This document shows, piece by piece, positions 26,117-35,287 of a stretch of DNA of 64,000 bases (positions are counted from its first letter, which is position 1; each line of letters starts with the position of its first letter). The notes beneath the pieces are model-generated. The model had not been told where the DNA came from. It saw only the letters and a list, made by a program, of their open reading frames with translations, and searched no databases. A program made the position numbers and the translations under genes. The stretch covers positions 22,972-86,971 of the forward strand of contig NZ_JAVFVV010000024.1 in NCBI RefSeq assembly GCF_030929505.1, in the 5' to 3' direction. The stretch is from Mesorhizobium sp. LHD-90. GTDB taxonomy: Bacteria > Pseudomonadota > Alphaproteobacteria > Rhizobiales > Rhizobiaceae.

Positions 26117-27133
26117 ATGAGCGACCATGAAATCTATTCGCTGGGCGATTTCGTCCTGCAGCGTGGCGCGACCCTGCGTGATGCGAAACTCGCCTACAAG
26201 ACATTCGGTACGCTGAATGCGCGCAAGGACAATGCCATCGTCTATCCGACCTGGTACTCCGGCCAGCACATGGACAACGAGTGGCTGGTCGGCGATGGCA
26301 TGGCGCTCGATCCGGCCAAATACTTCGTCATCATTCCCAACATGTTCGGCAACGGCCTCTCGTCGTCGCCGAGCAACACGCCGGAGCCCTACAACAAGTC
26401 GCGCTTCCCGCAGGTGACCGCCTACGACAACGTGCGCGCCCAGCATCGGCTGGTGACGGAAAAATTCGGCATCGAGAAGCTGCCGCTGGTGACCGGCTGG
26501 TCGATGGGCGCGCTGCAGACCTTCCATTGGGGGGCGATGTATCCCGACATGGTGGAACGCATCGCGCCGTTCTGCGGGTCGGCGAAATGCTCGCGCCACA
26601 ACTTCGTCTTCCTTGAAGGCGTCAAGGCGGCGCTCACCGCCGACGCGGCATGGAACAACGGCTGGTACGACAACAAGCCTGAAAAGGGCCTGCGCGCCAT
26701 GGCGCGGGTCTATGCCGGATGGGGTTTCTCGCAGGCCTTCTACCGGCAGGAACTCGACCTGAAGACACTGGGCTATTCGTCGCTCGAGGACTTCCTCGTC
26801 TCCTTCTGGGAGGGCTTCTTCCTGCCCAAGGACGCCAACAACCTGCTCACCATGCTGTGGACCTGGCAGAACGGCGACATCTCCGACAATGATCTCTACG
26901 AGGGCGATTTCAAGAAGGCGCTGCGTGCGATCAAGGCCAAGGCCTATGTGATGCCCGGCCGCACCGACCTCTATTTCCCGCCGGAAGACAGTGAGTTCGA
27001 GGTGGCCAACATGCCGAATGCCAGGTTCATCGCTTTCGAATCGATCTGGGGGCATTTCGCCGGCGGCCCTGGCACCAGCGTTGAGGACGTCAAGTTCCTC
27101 GACCGCAAGCTTAAGGAACTGCTCGCGAGTTGA
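26117..27133 (+). CDS. MetX-like alpha/beta hydrolase
   Basis: A 338-residue alpha/beta-hydrolase of the homoserine O-acetyltransferase group. Opening KLAYKTFGTLNARKDNAIV, oxyanion and substrate region MFGNGLSSSPSNTPEPYN, nucleophile elbow GWSMGALQTFHW (Ser), Asp in GRTDLYFPPEDS and His in WGHFAGGPG. Housekeeping MetX has a GGSMGG elbow and a longer lid, so this is more likely a hydrolase or acyltransferase of the surrounding pathway than a methionine enzyme. Its place between the NCS1 transporter and amiC suggests it acts on an imported ester or amide (inference). Confidence 0.85.
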   Translation: MSDHEIYSLGDFVLQRGATLRDAKLAYKTFGTLNARKDNAIVYPTWYSGQHMDNEWLVGDGMALDPAKYFVIIPNMFGNGLSSSPSNTPEPYNKSRFPQVTAYDNVRAQHRLVTEKFGIEKLPLVTGWSMGALQTFHWGAMYPDMVERIAPFCGSAKCSRHNFVFLEGVKAALTADAAWNNGWYDNKPEKGLRAMARVYAGWGFSQAFYRQELDLKTLGYSSLEDFLVSFWEGFFLPKDANNLLTMLWTWQNGDISDNDLYEGDFKKALRAIKAKAYVMPGRTDLYFPPEDSEFEVANMPNARFIAFESIWGHFAGGPGTSVEDVKFLDRKLKELLAS

Positions 27134-27243
27134 CCGGTATGCCGGCCCGCCGCAAGATGGCGGCGGGCCGCGGACGGGGGAAAAACGACCAACGACAACA
27201 AGAAGCGGTCGGACCCCGGGGGAACGAAGAAAGGGAGCGTGGT

Positions 27244-28401
27244 TTGACGAGATCAAGCAATACCTCCGAGCCGTGGCGCGTCGGTGTGCTCTTTTCGCGC
27301 ACAGGTTTCATGGCGGTTATCGAGGAAACGCAACTGCGCGGAACCCTCACGGCCATCGATGAGATCAACAACTCTGGGGGTGTCAACGGCCGGCCGATCG
27401 AGCCAACCGTCTACGATCCGGGATCGGAAGCGCGCGCCTTCGGGCGGCTCGCCAAGCGGCTGATGGTCGAAGACGGCGTCAGCACCATTTTCGGCTGCTA
27501 CACTTCGTCGAGCCGCAAGGCGGTGCTGCCGGTGGTGGAGCGGCTTAATGGGCTGCTGTGGTACCCGACGCTCTACGAGGGCTTCGAGTTCTCGCCGAAC
27601 GTCATATACACGGGCGCGACGCCAAACCAGAACAGCGTGGAGCTCTGCCGTGTCCTGATGAAGCTCTATGGACCGCGCGTCTTCTTCGTCGGCTCCGACT
27701 ACATCTATCCACGTGAATCGAACCGCATCATGCGCGAGCTGATCCGCAACAGTGGCGGCAGCGTGGTGGGCGAGAGCTACGTGCGGCTTGGCGCGACGCG
27801 CTCCGAATTCCTGCCGGTCATGCGCGAGGTCAAGAAGGCGCAACCGGACGTGATCTTCTCGACCGTTGTCGGAGACGGAACGGTATTCCTCTATCAGGCC
27901 TATGCCGATCTCGGCCTCGACCCGAAGGTCATGCCGATCGCCAGCCTGACCACCACCGAGGCGGAGATCAGGGCTATGGGATTCGATGTGGGCGAAGGCC
28001 ACATCACCGCCGCGCCCTATTTCCAGGGCATTGGCAACGAGCGCAATTCGTCCTTCGTGCGGCGCTACAAGAAGCGCTACGGCGAGGACGAACCAACCAA
28101 TATGTGCCTCGAGGCGTCCTACTTCCAGGTCAACGTGTTCGCCAAGACGCTGGAGGAAACCAACTCGATGGACACCGAGATCCTGCGCGCCTCTGTCATG
28201 GGATCGGAATTCGAGGCACCGCAGGGCAACGTCGCCATCAACCCGATCTGGGGGCACGCGGACCTGTGGACTCGCGTCGGCCGCGCTAACAGTCTGGGCC
28301 AGTTCGATCTCGTCTATGAATCACCGTCCTGCGTGGCGGCCGATCCCTATCTGATCGGCTACAGTCGCAGCATTGGCCAACGGAGCCTTGCACTCGCGTG
28401 A
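27244..28401 (+). CDS. amiC: AmiC-like cytoplasmic amide sensor
   Basis: A 385-residue protein with a periplasmic-binding-protein fold but no signal peptide: it starts near TRSSNTSEPWRVGVLFSRTG. That matches AmiC of Pseudomonas, which binds short amides in the cytoplasm and holds AmiR inactive. Diagnostic blocks are GCYTSSSRKAVLPVVE, LLWYPTLYEGFEFSPNVIYTG and VGSDYIYPRESNRIMREL. The TTG start at 27244 has AAGGGAG seven bases upstream. It overlaps the AmiR-like gene by four bases, as expected for a sensor-antiterminator pair. The ligand is probably a small amide. Confidence 0.88.
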   Translation: MTRSSNTSEPWRVGVLFSRTGFMAVIEETQLRGTLTAIDEINNSGGVNGRPIEPTVYDPGSEARAFGRLAKRLMVEDGVSTIFGCYTSSSRKAVLPVVERLNGLLWYPTLYEGFEFSPNVIYTGATPNQNSVELCRVLMKLYGPRVFFVGSDYIYPRESNRIMRELIRNSGGSVVGESYVRLGATRSEFLPVMREVKKAQPDVIFSTVVGDGTVFLYQAYADLGLDPKVMPIASLTTTEAEIRAMGFDVGEGHITAAPYFQGIGNERNSSFVRRYKKRYGEDEPTNMCLEASYFQVNVFAKTLEETNSMDTEILRASVMGSEFEAPQGNVAINPIWGHADLWTRVGRANSLGQFDLVYESPSCVAADPYLIGYSRSIGQRSLALA

Positions 28402-29090
28402 CACCAGGCAGCCAGAGGGTGCACAACCCGACGTTCGAGACGACCACCATGACGAGAGTCCGTGAAAAGGGACAGCGCGGCGAACGGCAGGAAAAGTCGC
28501 CCCCGTCATCGTCCCAGACCTCGGCGAGGACGTTCTGGGACATGAAGGTGGCGGTCATCGTGGAGCGCGACGACGACGGCGAGCGACTAATCCGCGAGCT
28601 GCAGAGGATGCGCTGCGGCGTCCATCACGAATGGCCGATGCCGCAGCAGGTGCCGGCTCAGTTCGACGCGATCTTCTGTGCATTGACCGACGACCTGCCG
28701 CAGCGACTGCCGTGGCTTCCCGGCGAGCCGGCCGCGGCGCTGATCGTGGTCGATCATGGCAAGGGAGCGTTGGACCTGACACTGCTGCACAATTGCGCGC
28801 CGCACGCTGTTCTGACGTATCCTTCGACGGGCCGCGCCGCGCAGGCGAGCCTGGCGGTCGCGCGCAGCCATTTCCTCTACGAGCGGCGCCTGCGCAGTCG
28901 CATCGACAAGCTTGACGACAGCCTGCGCACCACGCGCAGCGTGGAGCGCGCCAAGTCGCTGCTGATCCGCGTCAAGAAGGTCAGCGAGGAAGAAGCGTAC
29001 AACTATCTGCGACGGCAGGCGATGGAGCGGCGCGTCACGATCGGCGCGGTGGCGAATGCGATAATTGACTCATATGATCTTCTCGGCTAA
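28398..29090 (+). CDS. amiR: AmiR-like ANTAR-domain antitermination regulator
   Basis: Up to 230 residues from GTG 28398, which overlaps the amiC stop; ATG 28449 or 28542 would give 214 or 182 residues, and none has a good ribosome site. The N-terminal half is a degenerate receiver-like domain (MKVAVIVERDDDGERLIREL...CGVHHEWPMP), lacking a clear phosphorylation Asp. A coiled-coil helix (YERRLRSRIDKLDDSLRTTRS) leads to a C-terminal ANTAR RNA-binding domain (AKSLLIRVKKVSEEEAYNYL, RRQAMERRVTIGAVANAIID). ANTAR proteins bind tandem hexaloop hairpins and prevent termination. Such hairpins lie immediately downstream (29106-29147) and before the operon (24454). Confidence 0.9.
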   Translation: MTPGSQRVHNPTFETTTMTRVREKGQRGERQEKSPPSSSQTSARTFWDMKVAVIVERDDDGERLIRELQRMRCGVHHEWPMPQQVPAQFDAIFCALTDDLPQRLPWLPGEPAAALIVVDHGKGALDLTLLHNCAPHAVLTYPSTGRAAQASLAVARSHFLYERRLRSRIDKLDDSLRTTRSVERAKSLLIRVKKVSEEEAYNYLRRQAMERRVTIGAVANAIIDSYDLLG

Positions 29091-29105
29091 GCCTCGAAGG
29101 GTATT

Positions 29106-29147
29106 GGCGGCAACGAAGCCGCCTCGAACATACGGGTAACGGGACCT
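29106..29147 (+). promoter_or_regulatory. ANTAR dual-hexaloop antiterminator, leader B
   Basis: P1 (29106-29123) is a 6-bp stem GGCGGC/GCCGCC with hexaloop AACGAA. P2 (29134-29147) is GGGT/ACCT with hexaloop AACGGG. Both loops have A at position 1 and G at position 4, the defining ANTAR recognition rule, and they are 10 nt apart. The 3' arm of P2 (29144-29147) is also the start of the terminator 5' arm, so AmiR binding to P2 should block the terminator. It begins 15 bases after the amiR stop and precedes the amide importer-amiE operon. Confidence 0.8.
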
Positions 29148-29182
29148 CACGATTTTCGCGGAAGCGAAGCGTGGGGTTTTTT
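29144..29182 (+). terminator. Intrinsic terminator of leader B
   Basis: The outer stem is ACCTCACG with CGTGGGGT (one G-U pair). The inner stem is TTCGC/GCGAA closed by a GGAA loop. The hairpin runs directly into six T residues (29177-29182), a textbook rho-independent terminator. Its first four bases are shared with the P2 hairpin, making termination conditional. Confidence 0.85.
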
Positions 29183-29220
29183 GTTTCTCGAACGGTCGGA
29201 CGTCTTCGTCCGAAACGTCA

Positions 29221-29303
29221 ACGCGGCGCCGCAGCCGCGTAAAACAACGGCATCAGGGCCTCGAAACGACTGCCTTCCGGCAGCGCGCTTCGAGGCCTTT
29301 TTT
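29221..29303 (+). terminator. Second terminator/attenuator, leader C, before the amide importer
   Basis: The terminator has a 9-bp stem GGCCTCGAA/TTCGAGGCC (29257-29265 with 29289-29297), an inner CTGCC/GGCAG hairpin and a T6 tract (29298-29303). Upstream is a 7-bp hairpin ACGCGGC/GCCGCGT (29221-29240) with hexaloop GCCGCA (G at position 4 but G at position 1). A small GGC/GCC hairpin (29249-29260) with hexaloop ATCAGG overlaps the terminator arm. It looks like a second, more degenerate copy of the attenuator architecture; alternatively it is just a tandem terminator. Confidence 0.6.
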
Positions 29304-29323
29304 GTTTGGAACAGGGGAGAAAA

Positions 29324-30571
29324 ATGAAGAACCACCGTCGCAGTTTCCTGAAGGGCACGGCCGCGCTAGGCACGATGTCCCTGGTCGGATTTCCACACAT
29401 ATGGAGCAAGAACTATTCTCTGGCGCGCGCCGCCGACGGCGAGATCAAGGTCGGCGTGCTGTTCTCTCTGACAGGCACCACCGCGATCATCGAAGAGTCG
29501 CTCAACAAGGCAACAATCCTGGCGATCGAGGAGATCAACGCAGCCGGTGGCATCAACGGCATGCAGATCGTGCCGGTGATCGAGGACCCGGCCTCCGACC
29601 CCGCGACCTTCGCCGAGAAGGCGCGCAAGCTGGTGCTTTCCGACAAATGCGTGTCGGTATTCGGTTCATACACCTCGGCCAGCCGCAAGGCGGTGCTGCC
29701 TGTATTCGAGAAGCAGAACAACCTCTACTGGTACCCGACCCTCTACGAGGGCCGCGAGTGTTCGAAAAACGTCATCTACACAGGTGCGGTGCCCAACCAG
29801 CAGCAGGACGACTTCGTGCCGTGGCTGGTCGAGAAGTTCGGCAAGCGCTGGTACCTGATCGGCTCGAACTACATCTATCCGAAGGAAGAGAACAACTATT
29901 GCAAGAAGCTGCTGGCCGAACTCGGCGCGGAGGTGGTGGCCGAAGAATACGTGCCGCTCGGCCATTCGGAATTCTCTTCCGTCATCAACAAGCTGAAGTC
30001 GGAAAAGCCGAACGTCATCTTCTCGACGGTCGTCGGCGATTCCGTGGTGGCGCTGCATCGGCAGTATCACGCCGCGGGCCTCGATCCGCAAACCATGCCG
30101 ATGGCGAGCCTCACCACCTCGGAGAACGAAGTCGCGGCCATGGGCGGCGCGGCGGCTGCCGGTCATTTCACCTCGGCGCCCTACTTCATGGTCTGGGACT
30201 CGCCCGAGAACCACAAGTTCGTCGATGCCTACAAGAAGCGCTGGGGAGCCGACAAGGTCACCCACTTCGTGTCCGAGCCGTCCTACTTCCAGGTCTATCT
30301 GTTCAAGCAGGCGGTGGCGAAGCTCGCCGAGAGCGACATCGACCCGAACACCATCCGCGAGGCGGTGAAGGGCGAAGGCCTGGTCGCGCCGCAAGGCAAG
30401 ATCAAGGTCGAACCGGAAAACCTGCATACCTGGCTGTGGCCGAAGATCGGCCAATGCAAGGCCGACGGACAATTCGAGATCCTCAAGCAGTCGGCCGACT
30501 GGCTCGAGCCGTCGCCCTACAAGGCCTATCCGAACCAGCTCTGCACGGCCACAGGCCTGCAGGAAAGCTGA
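29324..30571 (+). CDS. Amide/urea ABC importer binding protein, Tat-exported (FmdD/UrtA type)
   Basis: A 415-residue receptor with a twin-arginine signal (NHRRSFLKGTAALGTMSLVG). The mature part opens GEIKVGVLFSLTGTTAIIEES and carries GSYTSASRKAVLPVFEKQNN, YWYPTLYEGRECSKNVIYTG and SNYIYPKEENNYCKKLL, blocks shared with the cytoplasmic AmiC-like sensor two genes upstream. This is the short-chain-amide/urea branch of the Liv receptors. With amiE downstream the ligand is most likely a small aliphatic amide. GGGGAGAAAA precedes ATG 29324. It is the first gene behind leaders B and C. Confidence 0.92.
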   Translation: MKNHRRSFLKGTAALGTMSLVGFPHIWSKNYSLARAADGEIKVGVLFSLTGTTAIIEESLNKATILAIEEINAAGGINGMQIVPVIEDPASDPATFAEKARKLVLSDKCVSVFGSYTSASRKAVLPVFEKQNNLYWYPTLYEGRECSKNVIYTGAVPNQQQDDFVPWLVEKFGKRWYLIGSNYIYPKEENNYCKKLLAELGAEVVAEEYVPLGHSEFSSVINKLKSEKPNVIFSTVVGDSVVALHRQYHAAGLDPQTMPMASLTTSENEVAAMGGAAAAGHFTSAPYFMVWDSPENHKFVDAYKKRWGADKVTHFVSEPSYFQVYLFKQAVAKLAESDIDPNTIREAVKGEGLVAPQGKIKVEPENLHTWLWPKIGQCKADGQFEILKQSADWLEPSPYKAYPNQLCTATGLQES

Positions 30572-30646
30572 CCAAGTCCGCCTTCGGACTACGGTGGTGG
30601 CGTCTTGCAGCCACCACCACCCTCTTCGAACTGGAAGCTTGCCGGA

Positions 30647-31516
30647 ATGGAAATCTTCGTTTCCCAGATCATGACTGGCTTGAGCATCGCATCGATCCTG
30701 ATGCTGGTGGCTCTCGGTCTGGCCATCATCTACGGCGTAACCGGCGTCATCAACCTCGCCCATGGCGAGTTCGTGATGCTCGGCGCCTATGCTGCCTGGT
30801 TCCTGCAGACCCAGTTTGGGCTATCTTTGCTTGTCAGTCTCGTTCCGATCTTCATCCTTGTCGCGCTGTTCGGCTGGCTGATCGAGGCGCTCGTCATCCG
30901 CCATCTATATGAACGGCCGCTCGACACCATCCTTGCCACCTGGGGAATCGGCGTGATGGCGCAACAGGCGGTGCGGCTGATCGCCGGCGGCGAGCTGCGC
31001 TATGTCGAGATGCCGCCCGCGCTGGCGACCAGCGTGACGATCTTCGGGGCCAGCGAATCCGCCTACCGCCTCTTCATTCTGTTCCTGGCACTCGCGCTGT
31101 TCGCGCTCACCTGGTGCATCTACCGCTACACGCATTTTGGGCTGAAGCTGCGCGCCATCGCGCAGAACAGAAGCATCGCCTCAAGTTTCGGCATCAATTC
31201 GGGCCGCATCTATCGCTTCACCTTCGCCTATGGAGCGGGCATTGCCGGGCTTGCGGGCGCGCTTGTCTCGCCGCTGAAGAGCGTCTCGCCCGAGATGGGC
31301 ACGACCTACGTGGTCGACGCGTTCATGGTGGTGGTGCTGGGCGGTGTGCAGAGCCTGATGGGCACGCTGGCGAGTTCCGGCATCCTCGGTGAACTCACCG
31401 GCTACATCGCCTTCTACTCGAACGATACCATCGCAAAAGCGCTGGTGCTGCTCGCCATCGTCGTTCTGATCCGCTTCCGGCCGCAGGGCCTGTTCGCTGG
31501 CCGCGTCAGGACGTGA
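30647..31516 (+). CDS. Amide/urea ABC importer permease, UrtB/LivH type
   Basis: A 289-residue membrane protein: IASILMLVALGLAIIYGVTGVINLAHGEFVMLGAY is the UrtB-type N-terminal signature (quoted as adjoining blocks GLAIIYGVTGVINLAHGEF and VMLGAY), with coupling region LRAIAQNRSIASSFGIN and a C-terminal LIRFRPQGLFAGR. ATG 30647 is chosen; an upstream in-frame ATG at 30605 lies in the intergenic stretch. It forms the channel with the next gene product. Confidence 0.9.
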   Translation: MEIFVSQIMTGLSIASILMLVALGLAIIYGVTGVINLAHGEFVMLGAYAAWFLQTQFGLSLLVSLVPIFILVALFGWLIEALVIRHLYERPLDTILATWGIGVMAQQAVRLIAGGELRYVEMPPALATSVTIFGASESAYRLFILFLALALFALTWCIYRYTHFGLKLRAIAQNRSIASSFGINSGRIYRFTFAYGAGIAGLAGALVSPLKSVSPEMGTTYVVDAFMVVVLGGVQSLMGTLASSGILGELTGYIAFYSNDTIAKALVLLAIVVLIRFRPQGLFAGRVRT

Positions 31517-31544
31517 GCCGGCCGCAAATGCACAGCCAAGGGAA

Positions 31545-32680
31545 ATGAAAGTGCCCGGCAAGACAACCTCCCAGATCGCGATCTACGCGGCGGTCTGCAT
31601 CGCGATCCTTTTGGTTCCTCTGGTTCTGGACGACGCGTTCCTGCTCAACAAATACGCGCGCTACCTCGTGTTCGGCATGCTCGCGGTATCGCTCAGCCTG
31701 TCGTGGGGCTACGCCGGCATCCTGAATCTCGGGCAGGCGATGACCTTTGGGCTGGGCTCCTATTGCATGGCGATGGCGCTGAAGCTGAAGACCATTCCCG
31801 TGCATACCGGCTCCGACGGCCTGCCGGACTTCATGGTGTGGAACAACGTCACCGAGCTGCCGTGGTTCTGGATACCATTCCACTCGCTCGCGTTCGGCGT
31901 CGCCGCCGGCATCCTCGTTCCGGTGGCGCTCGCCGCGCTGCTCGGCTGGTTTGTATTCAAGGGACGTGTCACCGGCGTCTATGCCGCGATCATCACCCTC
32001 GCCGCGATGGTCGTGGTGCAACTCCTCATCATCGACCAGCAGCGCTTCACCGGCGGCTTCAACGGCATCACCGACCTTGCGCAATTCGAGGTCGCCGGCT
32101 TCGCCTTCGATGCCTACGGCTCGTCGAGCTACTATCTCGTCGCCGGCTGCCTTGCCGTCACCCTGTTCCTGGCGCTGTTTATCACCAAGAGCAAGACCGG
32201 GCTGATCCTGCAGGCGATCCGCGACCAGGAGGACCGCGTCCGCTTCTTCGGCTATGACGTGGCACTCTACAAGATCTTCGTCTTCTCGGTGTCGGCCGGC
32301 ATCGCCGGCCTGGCCGGCATGCTCTACACGATCGTCATGGAGTTCGCCTCGCCGACCTTCCTCGGCGTGCCGCTCAGCCTTTCCGTAGTCATCTGGGTTG
32401 CAGTCGGCGGTCGCCAGAGCTTGCTCGGCGCTATGCTCGGCGCATTGGTCGTGACCGGCGTGCAGGGTGCGCTCTCCGAATCCGAGACCTTCCTGGAGAC
32501 GTGGACCCTCGTCATGGGCCTGCTGTTCGTTCTGGTCGTGCTGTTCCTGCCGAAGGGCCTTGCCGGCGCGTTCGAGAAGATCGCCGCGCGCTTCGAAAGG
32601 ACGCCGCCTGGTGCGGTGGCCGAGAGTACAGCCCCGCGGTCCGAACCGATCAAGAGCGGCCGCGAGATCGAGGGCGTGTC

Positions 32681-32684
<4 letters not shown>
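31545..32684 (+). CDS. Amide/urea ABC importer permease, UrtC/LivM type
   Basis: A 379-residue membrane protein with UrtC-type motifs: LSWGYAGILNLGQAMTFGLG, the long extracytoplasmic loop after it (residues about 78-110), and LQAIRDQEDRVRFFGYDVALYK as the coupling region. AAGGGA lies almost on ATG 31545, so GTG 31551 (VPGKTTSQ) is an equally good start. The stop overlaps the UrtD-type start as ATGA. Confidence 0.9.
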
Positions 32685-33437
<753 letters not shown>

Positions 33438-33445
<8 letters not shown>

Positions 33446-34133
33446 GTTGGCGGGCGTAGACGGCTTTTACGGCCGCAGCAGGGCGCTGCAGTCGGTTTCG
33501 ATGAAGGTCGATAGAGGCGATTTCTTCAGCGTGCTCGGCCGCAACGGCGTCGGCAAGACGACACTTCTGCGCACCATCCTCGGCCTGATGAGCCGCACCA
33601 CAGGGTCGATACGGCTCGACGGCGAGGAACTGGTCGACAAGCCGACGCACGAGCGCGCGCTGGCCGGCATCGGCTACGTGCCCCAGGGCAGAGGCATTCT
33701 GCCGGCCTTCACGGTGCGCGAGAACCTGATGGTCGGCACATTCGCGACCAGAGGCGGCGGCGGCCGCATCGCCGAATGGGTGCTCGATCTATTCCCGATC
33801 CTCAAGGAGTTTCTCAACCGCCGTGGCGGCAACCTTTCGGGCGGCCAGCAGCAGCAGCTTGCGATCGCCCGCGCATTGCTTTCGGAGCCGAAGGTGATGC
33901 TGCTCGACGAACCAACCGAGGGCATCCAGCCCAACATCGTCGAACAGATCGAACAGGTTCTGATCGACCTCAACCGCAAGCAGGGCCTCACCATCGTCCT
34001 GGTCGAGCAAAACATTGCATTCGCGCGCCGCGCCTCGAAACACTTCGCGATTTTCAACCGGGGCAGCGTCGCCGTCGGCGGGTCGATCGACCAGCTGAGC
34101 GACGGCCTCATCCACCAGCACCTCGTCGTCTAG
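33438..34133 (+). CDS. Amide/urea ABC importer ATPase, UrtE type
   Basis: A 231-residue ATPase: Walker [10 protein letters not shown], signature [16 protein letters not shown] and Walker [21 protein letters not shown]. The phrase DEPTEGIQP is the UrtE hallmark. It overlaps the UrtD-type gene by eight bases and is followed after 34 nt by amiE with its own AGAGGAG ribosome site. Confidence 0.93.
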
Positions 34134-34167
34134 GCGGGCGTTCGGCAACCACAGAGGAGTAGCGAAA

Positions 34168-35205
34168 ATGTATCATGGCGACATTTCGAGCAGCAACGAC
34201 ACGGTCGGCGTTGCCGTCGTCAACTACAAGATGCCGCGGCTGCACACGCGTGACGAGGTGCTGGCCAATGCCCGCAACATCGCCGACATGCTGATGGGCA
34301 TGAAGCGCGGCCTGCCGGGCATGGACCTTGTGATCTTCCCGGAATATTCCACGCACGGGATCATGTATGACCAGAAGGAGATGTATGAGACAGCCTCAGC
34401 CATCCCCGGCGAGGAGACCAAGATCTTCGCCGACGCCTGCAAGAAGGCGCGGGTGTGGGGTGTCTTCTCGCTCACTGGCGAACGCCACGAGGAACACCCG
34501 AACAAGGCGCCTTACAACACCCTGATCCTGATGAACGACCAAGGCGAGATCGTGCAGAAATACCGCAAGATCATGCCGTGGGTGCCGATCGAGGGCTGGT
34601 ATCCCGGCGACTGTACCTATGTTTCGGAAGGGCCGAAGGGGCTGAAGATCAGCCTGATCATCTGCGACGACGGCAACTACCCGGAGATATGGCGCGACTG
34701 CGCCATGCGCGGCGCCGAGCTGATTATCCGTTGCCAGGGCTACATGTATCCGGCCAAGGAGCAGCAGATCCTTATCTCGAAATCGATGGCCTGGGCGAAT
34801 AACGTCTATGTCGCGGTCGCCAACGCCGCCGGCTTCGACGGCGTCTACTCCTATTTCGGCCATTCCTCGATCATCGGCTTCGACGGCCGCACGCTCGGCG
34901 AATGCGGGACCGAGGAGAACGGCATCCAGTATGCCCAGCTCTCGCTATCGCTGATCCGGGACGCCCGCCGCAACATGCAGTCGCAGAACCACCTCTTCAA
35001 GCTGCTGCACCGCGGCTATACCGGCCTGATCAACTCCGGCGACGATACGCGTGGCCACGCCGCCTGCCCGTACAACTTCTATCGGCAGTGGATCACCGAT
35101 CCCGAGGGCACCCGCGAAAAGATCGAGGCGATGACCCGCCAGACCGTCGGCACGCCAGAGGCGCCGATCGAGGGCATCCCCAACAAGGTTGCGGCGCATC
35201 GCTGA
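34168..35205 (+). CDS. amiE: Aliphatic amidase (acylamide amidohydrolase)
   Basis: A 345-residue nitrilase-superfamily amidase that reads almost as the Pseudomonas aeruginosa enzyme from the first residues ([20 protein letters not shown]). The catalytic residues occupy the same positions as in AmiE: Glu59 in FPEYS, Lys134 in QKYRKI and Cys166 in [10 protein letters not shown]. Reaction: short aliphatic amide plus water gives carboxylate plus ammonia, in the cytoplasm. Length matches the family (about 346). It sits after the amide importer and under AmiC/AmiR control, as in the Pseudomonas ami operon, except that the small AmiS transporter is replaced by an ABC importer. Confidence 0.97.
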   Translation: MYHGDISSSNDTVGVAVVNYKMPRLHTRDEVLANARNIADMLMGMKRGLPGMDLVIFPEYSTHGIMYDQKEMYETASAIPGEETKIFADACKKARVWGVFSLTGERHEEHPNKAPYNTLILMNDQGEIVQKYRKIMPWVPIEGWYPGDCTYVSEGPKGLKISLIICDDGNYPEIWRDCAMRGAELIIRCQGYMYPAKEQQILISKSMAWANNVYVAVANAAGFDGVYSYFGHSSIIGFDGRTLGECGTEENGIQYAQLSLSLIRDARRNMQSQNHLFKLLHRGYTGLINSGDDTRGHAACPYNFYRQWITDPEGTREKIEAMTRQTVGTPEAPIEGIPNKVAAHR

Positions 35206-35287
35206 GCGATTTCCGCACCTGGCGCGCCCCGACGGACATCAGGCCGGGGTGCGCATCCGCTGATGCCCGGCTCGGAGACTGGAGAAC

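Noticed and set aside
29106..29147. Guanidine-II (mini-ykkC) riboswitch, because both loops contain ACGA or ACGG.
   Set aside because: The guanidine-II class needs ACGR tetraloops closed by a base pair. Here the flanking loop bases are A/A and A/G, giving hexaloops with A1 and G4, and an ANTAR-domain gene lies immediately upstream. The second leader's P2 also lacks ACGR.
29302..30912. A 536-codon open frame on the plus strand overlapping the amide receptor and permease genes.
   Set aside because: It is frame-shifted relative to the receptor with its Tat signal and Arg/Gly-rich; a shadow frame.
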